Source: Plantago major
Lineage: Eukaryota; Streptophyta; Magnoliopsida; Lamiales; Plantaginaceae
Direction of reading: 5' to 3'
Assembly (NCBI GenBank): GCA_026545765.1
Contig: CM048842.1
Location: 69,354,371 to 69,418,370 of the forward strand
Length of the DNA stretch: 64,000 nucleotides
The notes under the pieces were generated by a model. The model was not told the origin of the DNA, ran no database searches, and saw nothing but the letters and a program-made list of their open reading frames with translations. Positions within the stretch are counted from its first letter, which is position 1. Every line of letters starts with the position of its first letter. The position numbers were made by a program, and so were the translations under genes. Below are positions 23,589 through 35,984 of the stretch, piece after piece.

Positions 23589-26500
23589 ATGATGATGAAC
23601 TTCAAACCACCGGAGCCGAGGTCACCTTCACCGGCGGTTTCTTCCTCCACCTCGACAGTTACGGCGGAGAAAGCACTCTCTTTCATCTCCGACGGGTGGC
23701 GCAATGTCCGGTCTTCTGCAGATGCGGATATCCAGCTACTGAAGAACCGAGCTAGCTCCTTCACTGACCTAGCCAACAGAGAGATCGAGAATTTCATCAA
23801 TTCCGGTTCCATTTCGCCGTTCAGTGTCCCCACCGCTTCCGCCACTTACAACCGTGGCCCGCCGGCTGAAATTGACTTCGTCAGGAAGCTGCAGCCGAAG
23901 CTATCGGAGATCAGGAGGGCGTATTCGTCGCCGGATTTTAAGATGTACACTAAACCGCAGTTTAAGATCGATTTGTCGTCGATTAAGAATGCAATTGTTT
24001 CGGAAGTGGTGGAGGGGGATGATGATGAGGTCAGGTCGTGGAGGATGAGGTATAAGGAGAGGGAGGAGGGGAGATTCGGGGAGTTTTGGGAGCCGTTGAA
24101 GTCGAGGCTAAAGGAAATGGAGAATAAAAGCTCCAGTGAGATCATTGAGGGGATTAAGAATAGTGAGTTTGTTGGGAAGGTGAAGTCGAGCTTGGTATGT
24201 GTTCTTGCAATTTACTGTGTTTTGAATTACTTGTCTCTCACTGTTTACTGGAGTCTGGACTATCTTTTGTTTAGTGTTCTTGCAATTTACCGTGTTGAAG
24301 ATTACTTGTTTGCAAGTGGCATGTGTTTATTTGACTATGTTTCAGTGTTATTGCTTCATACTATGTTGTGAGTATTCCCGTGATCCTATGGTAATGTGGG
24401 TATGTTTAGTTATAATTAGTCATGATAGACCATTGACTGTGCGTTTCTCTTGCCTGTTATGTTTCTTGATGATCATGTAGTATAAATGGCTACCGTGTGA
24501 TTTGAATGTTTGATCATTTACTGTTAATTATGGGCTTTTGGTACCTCAATTTGCTGGACTGATGTTTTGCTTGTTTATCTTTCTGTGCAGAAAGCGATTT
24601 GCAAGGATCCAAATGATTCAAAGGTTGGTTTTCAACTCTCAGGATACTACGTGCTTTTAATTTGAGCCGTTAAAAATTTGAATTGTGTAATTTAGCAAGT
24701 AATGTAATAATAAAACCGGGAAGTTCAAGTAGAATCGCTGAAAACAATTAATTAGTTTTAACTGAAAGGTCGCTAGACGACAGAGTTCATTCGTAAGCGC
24801 TTTTGTTCACTGATAAATCTGACATTCCTCCACGTGAACTGATTCACGGAATAATATGAATTTTTATTGTTTCCTGTTCCAGGAAGTTCCACCCCTGGAT
24901 GTTCCTGAACTGCTTGCATGCTTAGTGAGGCAATCCAGTCCTTTGCTGGATCAATTTGGTATTAATAAAGGTATGCATTTCCCATGCAGTATGCCATTTT
25001 ATTTTAAAATTGGATGACTTTGTTCAGAATCTTTCCTTTGACTTAAGCCAACTGGATTTTTTTTTTTCATTTACTCTATAATGCCTCTAAATACTTGAAT
25101 TCTCATGTGCAAAGGACGGGGGCTTAGAAGTCTAAGGTCTACCCCAAAATGACAATGTCTATTGCTTTTCCTATTTTTTCTGATTACTGGCAAATGTTCT
25201 CCGCAACCAACTAGGATTTCTTACTGTTACTTCTGGTTTAACACGCTATGTTATATGTTCCGAAGAAACAACTTTCCATTGTCTAAATCTTGATGGTCAT
25301 AGATTAATTCCGAACATTGTTCTGAAAAATATTTCTGAGATTCACCTGATTCTGATTTTACACGACACACTAAGTTGGAGCTGAGTTCATAAAGTTTGTA
25401 CTCTCGTGGCAGGCATGTCGGACAAGATAGTGGAAAGATTGTGCAATAGACGCAAAAGTCAACTTCTATTGCGTTCTTTGCCAGCAGGAGAGTCATCTAT
25501 TATTGAAAGTGAGAATATCAGTGATGAATTAGACTTGAGGCTAGCCAGTGTTATACAAAGTACAGGGCACAATTATGAAGGTGGTTTTTGGAGCGACTTC
25601 GCGAAACATGACGTTTCAGACAAAAAGAGGCATGTAGCTATTGTCACCACGGCCAGCCTTCCATGGATGACAGGGACAGCTGTAAATCCATTATTCCGAG
25701 CGGCGTATCTAGCAAAATCTGCTCAGCAGAATGTGACACTTTTGGTCCCGTGGCTTTCTGGGCCTGATCAAGAGCTTGTTTATCCCAATAACTTGACTTT
25801 TAGCTCACCTGAGGAGCAGGAATCTTATATACGGAATTGGCTTGAGGAAAGGGTTGGCTTTAAGGCTGACTTTAAGATTTCATTTTACCCTGGGAAGGTA
25901 GATATCCATGAATTTTATGATAATTTAATCGTGTCGAGGCATGTTTATTCATTCACAAATTGTGCAACTCTTTCATGACATAAGTTACAAATCCACCTAA
26001 AATCACTCATTAATTGTTTCATCCTATACTTGCCAGTTTTAAGATGGTTGGAGATTTAACTGATTCTTCTACCTAATTATGTTCCAAATGGAATCATGTG
26101 ACTGAAAGTATAAATGGATAGATGCAAACATGATTTTTGCATCTGCTTCGTGTCATTTACATTCAATTGTAGATTCTTTTTTCATGGTTTTAATTGCATC
26201 TTTTTCAGTTTTCAAAATCAAGACGGAGTATCCTTCCAGCTGGCGATACTTCTCAGTTTATTTCATCAAAGGAAGCTGATATAGCAATCCTAGAAGAACC
26301 AGAACATTTGAACTGGTACCACCATGGTAAGCGGTGGACTGATAAATTCAACCACGTCGTTGGGGTCGTACACACTAATTATTTGGAGTACATCAAAAGG
26401 GAGAAAAATGGGGCTCTTCAAGCTTTTTTTGTTAAACACATTAACAATTGGGTCGTGAGAGCGTATTGTCACAAGGTACAGTTTTCTTTCTAGTATAGTT

Positions 26501-29500
26501 TGTTTAATTTTTAAATCTTAGTTAGTGCAAATGAGACCTATGACTCCCAACGGATCATGGATTCCTTGAATTGTTTTGCTTTTGATCTAAATGAGTCATG
26601 TCAGTTGATGAATGATGAATGTTTATATTTCTGTACAGGTTCTCCGTCTTTCTGCTGCTACCCAGGATTTACCAAAGTCTATCGTTTGCAATGTTCATGG
26701 TGTAAATCCCAAATTCTTAAAGATTGGAGAAAGAGTGGCTGCTGAAAAGGAACGTGGAGAGCAAACTTTCTCCAAGGGAGCTTACTTCCTAGGAAAGATG
26801 GTCTGGGCAAAGGGGTACAAAGAGCTGATAGATTTGTTAGCAAAGCACAAGAAAGACCTTGACGGCTTCAACTTGGATGTATATGGCAATGGAGAGGATG
26901 CTCATGAAGTTCGGAGCACTGCCCAAAGGCTGAATTTGAATCTCAACTTTATGAAAGGCAGAGACCATGCGGACGATTCTCTTCATGGGTATGCTTTCAT
27001 CATTTCTATACATCATGAAACATTGGTTCAATACTTGAAACTTTAATCATTTCTCAAGTTCTCGCATCGTATATGTGCCCTATTTTCGTACATGCTTTCT
27101 TAAATCTCTCTTTCAAGTTTCACTAGCAAGTTAGGTTTTCCTCTTCTTTTACCTTGTTTCCTGACTGCCTCTTAGTCTGAGAGACCGAGTATTAGTAGTC
27201 CCAACAACCAGGTTGAAACTCGACGGCTAGATTAATTAGATCATGTGATGATGATTAGGATTAGGATTGTATTTGATTTAAATACCTAGCAACATGGTTG
27301 ATGAATTGGTTCATATCCTAACTAATTTATAAATCTTAATGTTTAAACTTTCTAACAGATCTCAACAAAATATATTATAAACCTGAAGTGCAGTTTAGAA
27401 TTTGCCAAATGATAGCAATTCAAAGGGCTTCCCAGGCCTCCTTTCCTTGTGCATAGATAGAAACTATGTTTTGTGCAGGTTTTTTTTTTTTTAGTAACAC
27501 GTTATGTTTATTTTAATGTTTTGAGTCCTGCAGCCGCTACTGCTTTGTGTGTATTGGGTAAACCTCTGACCAAACCAATTACTTGCATACCTGTTAAACC
27601 GCACATAGTGAGACATGTTCGGTGATTCGGTCGTCGAAGACATTGATCTTATATTCGGTCCTGTTGGGATTTTGAACCTATAACTTAGTACACATTATGT
27701 TAGTGAGAAATACAATACATCACTTGAAAAGTGTCACTAGAAAAAAAAAGCTTTGAACTTTGTCATCCCTATGACGAAATCGGAGCGTCTGACTCAGATG
27801 ATTCTTTCACCAACTAAGGAGGTTTTTTCATGGTCAATTTCTTAAATCTTAGTATCCCCTCTTTCAAAAAGTACCAAAGGTGATGTTCGTGACTTCTACT
27901 TGAAATTTTTAGTTCTTTTCGTTGAACATTCAAGTATAACCCGGAATTCTTTTTTTTAAAAAAAAGGAAGATAAGTCCAAGAACAATCAAAATTTAAAAA
28001 GTGGAGATGAAATTAGCTAGCTTAGCCAGTTTGTCGGCAATTAAATTATTTCTTCTACTAATCCATCTCACTTCTATCTCCCAAGGGAGATGAAACTGCT
28101 TACACTCAGCTACCAAACTTTCCAATTGGGCCTCTAATGGCAATACACTCTCTTCAGTGATTAACTTAACAGCTTCCTGCGAGTCCATTTTCAAGTTCAA
28201 TCCTTTGATATTGCCTTTCCCAAGCCTGTGCCACCCCCGAATTCTGAGCCATTATGTGGTAACAATATAAGCATAAAATTTGCACTCCCTCCCATTAAAA
28301 AAGAGACCTTGCATGTTAACATTTTGTGGTGAACCAGTGTCAAATTCGATTACGAAATAATTTCAAACACAGTGGTAAAAAAATCTAACAAAATTATATT
28401 GTGAAACTTTACATTCTAAATATACATTAAATAATTTATTTAAACATTTTTACCATCATATTTAAGACTAATTTCTGGTCAAACATGTCACTAGTTGACC
28501 AAAATAACTCCAAAAATGTGGATTGTATGTGTGGACTTGTGATGATTCTTTTTTTTTTCCTTTTCTGAGAATTGGACTTGTGATGATTCAATTACTCATT
28601 TTATTACTTTTCGAATTACTAATATAATCGTCTATTTCTGCTCTCAGATTCTGCATTTACTTTAATTTTATAAAAGCAGACTTTTTGTCAAATATTTTTT
28701 TTATCCAAATTTATTTTTTGAACATTCATTATTAGTAAAATATAATAAATTTTAATTGAAACTTTTAGTATTTTTAGTCCATTTATTTATTTCTTAAATG
28801 TTAATTTTATTTCATCATGATGTAATCTTATCATTTTTTTTTCTCTCAAAATTTTCAAACAATTACAGTTTCTTAATTCTTCCATCTCTGAGTATATCCA
28901 GTAGATTGTTTCTTCAAGCAGTATGTAAGTTAATGACACCATTATGAAAATCAAATTACAGAATAAACTATTATGAATTTGTAATTTTATATAATGACCA
29001 TGCAATAATATTACAGTACTGTATATTAATTGCAGCTTAGTATTTGTTTAAGGTTGAAATACTAGTACTGTTCATCATGGCTTGTATGTTGGTCAAAATA
29101 GTTACTATGTTAATCGAATGATTAAGTTTCCTAATGTAATTCAAATCTTAGACTGAGTGTAGATATCAAATCTGATATATTTAAAAGATACATAGAACAT
29201 AGAACATAGAAAAGATTCCACTGCAGTTCTTTATATGGAAGCAAATCCCATTAGTACAAAATTTTGATTACTGTTACTTAATATTTTCCGTTACTTAACC
29301 CACTAAACATGCATGTAATGAATATAATCATATCAGCCAATTCAATGCAAAATCAATTAGAATATGGAAGAAGAAAAGTTACTGACTTTCCATATTACAA
29401 GAATCAATGAAATTAACGCCTATAAATTGGTTTAACAATCCTTGTAAGAATTATCATCTCATTCTTGCAAACACTTCATACTCAGAAGTTGTAGTCATGG

Positions 29501-31708
29501 CTTCTTACTCAATGAAATCAATCCTTCTCTCTTTTGTTCTTAGCATTTGCTTGATTTCTTTGATTGATGCCGCCTCTAAGAAAGGTGGCATCACCCTTGA
29601 TTTGATCCACCGTGATTCGTCCCACTCTCCTACATACGACCCTTCCAAGACTCACTTCGAGCGTTTGAGGAAAGTACTACACCGCTCATTCTCACGGAGA
29701 TCTAATCTTAGAACAACTCTGTTGAAATCAACTCCAATTTCGTCACAAGATGATTTTGAGGCCCCAATTACTCCCACTGGTGGGGAGTACCTCATAAAGA
29801 TCCAACTTGGTACCCCACCGGTTGATGTGATGGCAATTGCGGATACTGGTAGTGATCTGACGTGGACACAATGCCAGCCGTGCACGCAATGTTACAATCA
29901 GACCGCCCCGCTTTTCGACCCGAGTAAGACTTCAACTTATAGAAGTGTTTCATGTGAATCCGACCAATGTAATTCTGTTGGTAGTACTGCAAGTTGTGAC
30001 AGCTCTAATGATTGCAACTACCAAGTTAGTTATGGGGACCGGTCCTATAGCATTGGTGACCTGGCTGCTGAGACTCTTTCTTTTGGATCCGGTACGGAAC
30101 AAAGCATGTCTTTTCCTAAGGTCGTGTTTGGTTGTGGTCACCGTAACGCCGGTACGTTCAACGAGACGGCATCTGGGATTGTTGGTCTCGGTGGCGGTTC
30201 CATCTCGATAATCAACCAATTGTCAACATCCATTGGAGGAAGGTTCTCCTATTGTCTTACATTTCTGGATTACAAGGTTTCTAGCAAGATCAAGTTCGGT
30301 ACCAATGCCGCTGTCACGGGTCCTAACGTTGTTTCAACTCCCATCATACGTAAGTCCCCTGACACGTTCTACTTCCTAACACTTGAAGGTATCAGTGTTG
30401 GAAACAAGACGGTTTCATACAAATCCAACTCCAATGTCAAGGCCATGGGTGAGGAGGGCAACATTATCATCGACTCTGGCACAACACTAACGTTCCTCCC
30501 TAGGGACCTGTATGATGGGCTTGAATCCGAGCTTGTGAATGCGATCGAGGGGACACGGGGATCGGACTCTCAGGGGATGTTCAGCTTGTGCTACCAATTG
30601 CCTAGTGGTGGTGAGTTCAACCCACCCTCTATCATTGCACATTTCTCAGGAGCAGATGTGGAATTGCCACATGGTGGGACCTTTATTGAAGTCGAGGAAG
30701 GTTTGGTGTGTTTGACGTTGGTGCCCTCTGATGATATGGCTATTTTTGGTAACCTGCACCAAATGAACTATCACATTGGATATGACCTTCAGGCTCAAAC
30801 AGTCAGCTTTCTCCCAACTGATTGCAGCAAGTCCGAATGAAGTTTCTGGTTTATAATAAGTGGTTATGTGCTTAGGTCGTTAAATTCCTAACTTTGGTTG
30901 TTGTCGTTGTTTAGGTTTAAGTTCTTGTAAACGTTCTCGTGCCTTGTGTTCTCTTCAGTTGGTGTGTTGAATAAAAAAAAAAAGGTTGATACTATGTATC
31001 TGGCCTCAGAATTTCAGAAGACAATTTAGGACTACCTGTGAAGAAGACCATAAATAATAAGCTCAGACTTTATTTTTAATGGTTATATTAGTACATACTA
31101 TGACTTTACATTGTTGACTTCTTAATGGCTTCTATAATTACCCAACCCAACCTAATCATTGTATGTATACCTGCAGTTACAAGATCTTCATAAATCCGAG
31201 TGTCAGTGATGTGCTCTGTACTGCCACTGCCGAAGCCCTGGCAATGGGAAAATTTGTCGTCTGTGCAGACCACCCTTCAAATGAATTCTTCAGGGAATTT
31301 CCCAACTGTTTGACATACAAGACCCCAGAAGACTTTGTTGCCAAAGTAAGAGAAGCTATGTCAAGTGAACCTCAGCCTCTTACACCTGAGCAGCGACACA
31401 ACTTGTCATGGGAAGCTGCCACCCAGAGATTCATGGAACATTCGGAGCTTGATAAGGTTTTAAATAATACAGTTGATAGACATTCAGGTAAAACTAGGAA
31501 TAGTAGGTTTAGAAAATCAGCCTCACTTCCTAACCTGAATGAAATGGTTGATGGTGGATTAGCATTTGCCCATTACTGTCTGACTGGAAGCGAGTTACTT
31601 AGGTTGTGTACTGGGGCGATACCTCAAACAAGGGATTATGACAACCAACACTGCACAGACCTTCAGCTTCTGCCTCCACAAGTAGAGAACCCTGTATATG
31701 GATGGTAA
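23589..31708 (+). CDS. DGD1: Digalactosyldiacylglycerol synthase 1, chloroplastic (7 exons)
   Basis: Seven exons join in frame with GT-AG introns: 23589-24194, 24591-24623, 24883-24970, 25413-25897, 26209-26475, 26639-26988 and 31177-31708, giving 786 residues (Arabidopsis DGD1 is about 808). The enzyme adds a galactose from UDP-galactose to MGDG to make DGDG, a main thylakoid lipid, at the outer chloroplast envelope. The first 202 residues form the plant-specific N-terminal extension (EKALSFISDGWRNVRSSADA). The C-terminal half is a GT4-type glycosyltransferase with HVAIVTTASLPWMTGTAVNP, PAGDTSQFI, FNLDVYGNGEDA and SDVLCTATAEALAMGK, which contains the nucleotide-sugar-binding Glu. The C-terminus RDYDNQHCTDLQLLPPQVE is family-typical. 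The last intron (26989-31176, 4.2 kb) is far longer than the others and contains a separate aspartic protease gene and a LINE fragment. No break seen. Confidence 0.96.
27994..28260 (-). pseudogene. RNase H-like (RVT_3) fragment of a retroelement
   Basis: The minus strand reads MDSQEAVKLI, LVAECKQF, VRWISRRNNLIADKLAKLA, the pattern of the RNase H-like domain found at the end of some plant LINE polyproteins and in related orphan proteins. Only the last third of the domain is present, with no start region. An A-rich segment lies just beyond its 3' end at about 27955-27970 (T-rich on the plus strand), suggesting a truncated LINE tail inside the DGD1 intron. Confidence 0.6.
28261..29420. other. 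Rest of DGD1 intron 6 upstream of the nested gene
   Basis: AT-rich intronic DNA. CACTCCCTCCCATT at 28284 followed by AT-rich sequence looks like one end of a Stowaway-type MITE; the matching other end is not clear. The 300 bp before 29421 must hold any promoter of the nested protease gene. Confidence 0.4.
29421..29426 (+). promoter_or_regulatory. TATA box of nested aspartic protease gene
   Basis: TATAAA, 76 bp before the ATG at 29497. It argues for an independent promoter inside the DGD1 intron. It also argues against the upstream in-frame ATG at 29407, which lies 5' of the box. Confidence 0.6.
29497..30840 (+). CDS. Nepenthesin/CDR1-type aspartic protease, intronless, nested in DGD1 intron 6
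   Basis: A 447-residue protein with a hydrophobic signal peptide (SILLSFVLSICLISLIDAAS), a propeptide with LDLIHRDSSHSP typical of the CDR1 subfamily, and an A1-family catalytic region. Catalytic Asp motifs are DTGS at about residue 116 and DSGT at about residue 326. Between them is the Cys-rich nepenthesin insert (QCQPCTQCYNQ, LFDPSKTSTYRSVSC) and YGDRSYSIGDLAAETL with the flap Tyr. The C-terminal FGNLHQMNYHIGYDL is also standard. CDR1-like enzymes are secreted and linked to peptide signalling in defence; that role is inferred from the family. There is no intron and no frame break. The gene has its own TATA box and a downstream AATAAA. The ATG at 29497 is preferred because it follows the TATA box and starts directly at the signal peptide. 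Confidence 0.93.
   Translation: MASYSMKSILLSFVLSICLISLIDAASKKGGITLDLIHRDSSHSPTYDPSKTHFERLRKVLHRSFSRRSNLRTTLLKSTPISSQDDFEAPITPTGGEYLIKIQLGTPPVDVMAIADTGSDLTWTQCQPCTQCYNQTAPLFDPSKTSTYRSVSCESDQCNSVGSTASCDSSNDCNYQVSYGDRSYSIGDLAAETLSFGSGTEQSMSFPKVVFGCGHRNAGTFNETASGIVGLGGGSISIINQLSTSIGGRFSYCLTFLDYKVSSKIKFGTNAAVTGPNVVSTPIIRKSPDTFYFLTLEGISVGNKTVSYKSNSNVKAMGEEGNIIIDSGTTLTFLPRDLYDGLESELVNAIEGTRGSDSQGMFSLCYQLPSGGEFNPPSIIAHFSGADVELPHGGTFIEVEEGLVCLTLVPSDDMAIFGNLHQMNYHIGYDLQAQTVSFLPTDCSKSE
30970..30975 (+). terminator. Polyadenylation signal of the nested protease gene
   Basis: AATAAA 130 bp after the stop codon, followed by an A-rich run. It supports a separately processed transcript within the DGD1 intron. 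Confidence 0.5.
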
Positions 31709-33838
31709 ATAGATACATACTATAGTTCATGCTTGTATAACATCGTTATATTTATGAGCATTACAAATAGACATATAGGTGCATGTTTTGATCTATGTCA
31801 GTAAATTTTGTTTTGCTTATATTTGGTCATGCAGTGATGAAAGAGTATCCGACTGCAGAAGGTTACTGACTTACCGTTCTGAATGTAAATAGAACTCAAT
31901 TGAGACTGGTTCTCGTGTCATTTAGTTTGCAATATTCCTTACAGTCCTAGGATGCTCTAGTTGTCAAGTGCTAGTGTGTTATGCAGCTTTGTAGACTATT
32001 TGAAGCTCGTTCTTCTCTATCGGCTCGTGAGGGTTGATAGATACACCTTTCCGCAGGGCTTTTTATTCTGTTTTTCTTTCCGAATATTTGCCATTGCTCT
32101 TATACTTTGGATCCAAAGCAAGTTGCAGGGCATCTAATGCAATTTCATAGCAAGAGCGTTTTTATTGTTCTGGTAGATCATTCTCAAATTTTTGAAGCCG
32201 CTCAGTAGTCCTATTTTAAACAAAATTAGGTACATGGAAAGTTGCTGATAACGCAGTTAGAGAGCCTTTTTGGCCTTTTGCCTATTTTAAGAGCAACAAT
32301 TTGGCCATGATGTGCCAACACTGATGCATTATAATAATTTGTCACTATTGTTGTACGGCTTCCACCTTGAGTGGTGTTAATTAGCGTAATTTAAAGATTG
32401 TGGGTGAGAGATCATATTCCCGGACTTTTTCCTGATCCTCACTCTCACACATACTACGTGGGGATTATATATGGATAGTGGCGGAGGCAGAAAGTTTAGT
32501 CGGAGAAGGTATAATTACAGTAACCATTGCGTTATATGTCGACTGATTTATTATGGTGCTAAAAGTTATTTATCAAAATAAAATGGATTTTGACAATAAT
32601 GAAAATTTGAGAGAAAATAAAATTGGTGTGATTTATTAAAATGGAAAGTGCATCCTTGATTTATTTTCGTCACCGAAAAGGTGGCTACTAGAAAATAAAA
32701 TATGATGGAAATTTACGTGGTGCGTCCATATCTATAAAACACCTGATGATCACTTGTTACATCATATATTCATATCTTCTGTCATTTGTTTAATTGTAAC
32801 ATAATATATCCATCTTTTTATGATAGTGTAGTATAGTACATTGCAACTCAGAATATATCTCGCTTTACCTAACTCTTTCAGGTCAAAAACTATGATTAAC
32901 TCATGTTGCTTCAATCCTCTCCAAACAAATCATCTAATAGAGTTAATAATTAATGTTCCATCGTTTATGATTCATGATGAATGCAAAGTAAGAACGGGGT
33001 TTCAAGAATTAATCTTACATCTTTCCAAAATTTCTATACTTTTAAATATCACAAATTTGGTTCTTTTTAATTGAAGACGGATGCGAGCAAGCTCTACTAA
33101 AACGTGAATGAGTAAAGACAAGCAAATACTAAATAATAACTTATCGTTAGGTCAAGGGACTCGCGGCTGCCTCATCTAGCATAGGTTGGGATTGTGAATG
33201 GGATGTGAAAGTGCACCTATGAATCTGTGAATGAGTGAGCACTTGGAGGTGAAGGTGGAGGTATGAACATGTAAATGAGTAAGCTAGTGCTCACTGCAAA
33301 GTGAGATTGCGATATCCTCTATTTCTTTTGCTTGCCTTCTGTTACTTCAACGTTCATACCAAATGTTACATTTAACTTTTAAATTATTTTGGATTTTCAA
33401 GTTTTGAATCCGTTTCACAATTTCCCTGTGGGTGCCGCTTAGTATCAGGTTTTTTGTTAAATCTTTGGGGGCTTGTCCTTTAAATAAATCTATCATTATC
33501 AGTTTCCAATGGGTAGGGAATGGAGTTTTATGATTTAATTAAGAAACTCCGTAATTAAATTTATTATCTTCGTCTTGTCTTGGGGTTAGTTGATGCTGAG
33601 TGTAAATGTGTAATGTTATTTATGAAGTTTTATTCCTTAATATAGTTGGAACGCGACAAATAAGTTTTGCCACTTTGGGTAAGTGAAGCTAGTAATACTT
33701 GAGCTAAACAAGGGCGTCAAAATGCTACCTAGCTGTGACAGTCATTATCATTTACTACCGATATTAAATAATCCACTTGTTTTAATTAATTATATCACAT
33801 ACCATTTAACCGACGTAGTTATTCATGTACGCATGTAA
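31709..33838. other. DGD1 3' UTR and downstream intergenic DNA
   Basis: The first few hundred bases after the DGD1 stop should be 3' UTR; several AT-rich poly(A)-like motifs are present and none is decisive. No further gene seen. Confidence 0.4.
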
Positions 33839-34040
33839 ATGGGTAGTGCCCAATCCGTATTGGATCCATTAAAAAATTCGTGGGTGGATCTGGACAGATC
33901 ATGGGTCAAATTTGGATTCGGATCAGGTTTTGGGCAAGGCGGGTTTTGGACGGGTGCGGGTGTAGAACCCAACCCATACTCGTACACAAATAAATTGCCG
34001 GGTTTTAAGGGTTCGGGTCGGGTCCTACCCAATTACATGC
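33839..34040. repeat. GGGTT/GGATC-rich degenerate repeat
   Basis: A more GC-rich island built from variants of GGGTTTTGGGCAAGG and GGGTTCGGGTCGGGTCC, in AT-rich surroundings. It is open on both strands, with Gly/Trp-rich or Pro/Asn-rich reading. Similar sequence is common in plant transposon debris; I do not regard it as a gene. Confidence 0.4.
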
Positions 34041-35984
34041 CTGTTCATGAGCTGCTTCCAGGTGATATGATGTCCCCATTATACCAACACATGTCATTTC
34101 CCATGCTCCTGGATTCAACCCAGCTGGTCACACATTTTAAGACCAGAACAAACACGTTTAACTTTGAAGTTCTAATGTATGAATTTTCGAAAAGACAGGT
34201 ACACCTTGTTGAATAGCATTATCAATCCTTCCTTTCAAGCTCTCTTAAAACTTTTGGCGTTACATGCATTCTCCCCCTATTAAATTGTGTGATGTCCCCT
34301 TGTGAGCCGTGTACCGATCTTTTGGACTAGTGTGGTTACTCATGTGTTGTTATGCATGTAATATCTTTGCTCACTGCATCAACATAGCTTTCAGGCGCTT
34401 TGTCATTACTTCTTGCCAAGAAGAGAGGATTTTCAGTTGATCACCCATCCTAAGATTATTCCTGATCAAACATGCTCAACTTTTTCAAGTTCTTATGGAT
34501 GAATTTCCGAAAAAAAATGTGCACCTTGTTGAGGGGTAGGATTGTTGGTCACGTGTCATGGCTACCCTAATCTAGATGATCGACGAGGATGTCGAGCAAT
34601 TTAACGGGTATAATGTAATACCTCTGAGATGACCGCAATTCCGAACAACAGTGATAAAAGGTATGAGGTAATCGAATTCGTGCGGGCTTCGGCCTAAAAT
34701 GGTCATACCATACTAGCGTGACATGTATGGCCCACATCGTTCATAACCATGCCGGTCCAAGGGTCGGGCATCAATCGATTAGTTATCGGATCTTTACATA
34801 CTACTTAGTTCTGAATTTTGATGATAGAGAATAGCACATCAATCGTCTAGATTATCATCTACTAATTAGTTTAGGAGCTAGTTTTATTAAACATGACAAT
34901 CACCTATACAATACATAAAACAATAGCTCATGTCCGACCCTCAAATGGTGTAAGATAGAATATATAATAGGGTGAATTAAATCTGGACCTCCTACTAGAT
35001 TTTCTTATTACAGATGGATCCGTGTTAGTTCAACAATAATAAGAAAGTTCAATTAAATTCAACTTAATTACATCTAAGTCCACAAATTTGACTTTTGGCG
35101 GATTAAAATCTGAAAAAGCCTTTTTTACCCCTCTCCAACTATCAGCTTTTTAGAAGTAACCAAACAGGCTTAACTTATAGGTGTCACGTATGGACTTAAA
35201 TGTAATTGAAGTACAACTATTAGGTTCTTACATGTAATTGAAATCTGACAATTTTTTTTTTCATTATTAAAATTTTATTTTTCCATCAATTTCAATTGAA
35301 CCACATTGTTTCGAATAATTATGAATGGACACCATTGTTACAACATAATTTCTAAAACCACCATTTCACTAAAATGAAACAAGTAAAAAAGAAATAATAA
35401 TAAAGGTTAAAAAAAGAAAGAAAAATTGCATTTTCTTATTTTTTTAAAATGGAATTAACTCCATGGTGCTTCTATATTATGTATCTACCATGGGATTAAT
35501 GCAATTGTTTCTTGTCTTTTAAAAACTGTTTTTGATTGTTTTTTTCTTTTAAATTTTTTATTTATTATGTTTTTTTTAAGTTTTGAAATTTATGGATAAT
35601 TTTGAATTTTTTCAATAAAATAGGATCAATGTGAAATTAGCAAATATCTACCGTATTTGCATTTTAGTCCAACGCATTTATGGATTTTTCAAAGTGACAC
35701 GTGTCGCGTAAATAAGCTGTCAGGTGTCATATGGTATTTAAATTGGACATTAATGCATATATAACATATTCCATACGATTAACAATTTATGACATTTGTA
35801 TAACAATTAAGCCAAAGTCTTGGAAAAGTTCAGATTTTTCTAAAAGATAGGAAATTCAAGGTTTTTTTTTTTTTTTTTTTTTTTGTTTTTTGCGGTTTTG
35901 GGTTTTAGCGGTCTGACCGAGACACACATTTTACGTTATATTTTTAATAGATTATATTATGTTTTTAAGTTGTTAGCATTGAAA
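34041..35984. other. Intergenic AT-rich DNA
   Basis: No gene. The blocks ATTACATCTAAGTCCA (about 35069) and TGGACTTAAATGTAATTGAA (about 35189) are imperfect inverted copies around 120 bp apart and may be a small MITE. A run of more than 20 T lies at about 35862-35884. Confidence 0.4.

Noticed and set aside
25251-25496. Minus-strand ORF across DGD1 intron 3 and exon 4
   Set aside because: A shadow of the well-supported DGD1 exon on the other strand.
29407-29496. Longer start for the aspartic protease at the upstream ATG
   Set aside because: It lies 5' of the TATA box, and the added 30 residues separate the signal peptide from the N-terminus.
33823-34216. Overlapping Gly- and Pro-rich ORFs on both strands
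   Set aside because: They are products of a degenerate GGGTT-rich repeat; no domain or splice context.
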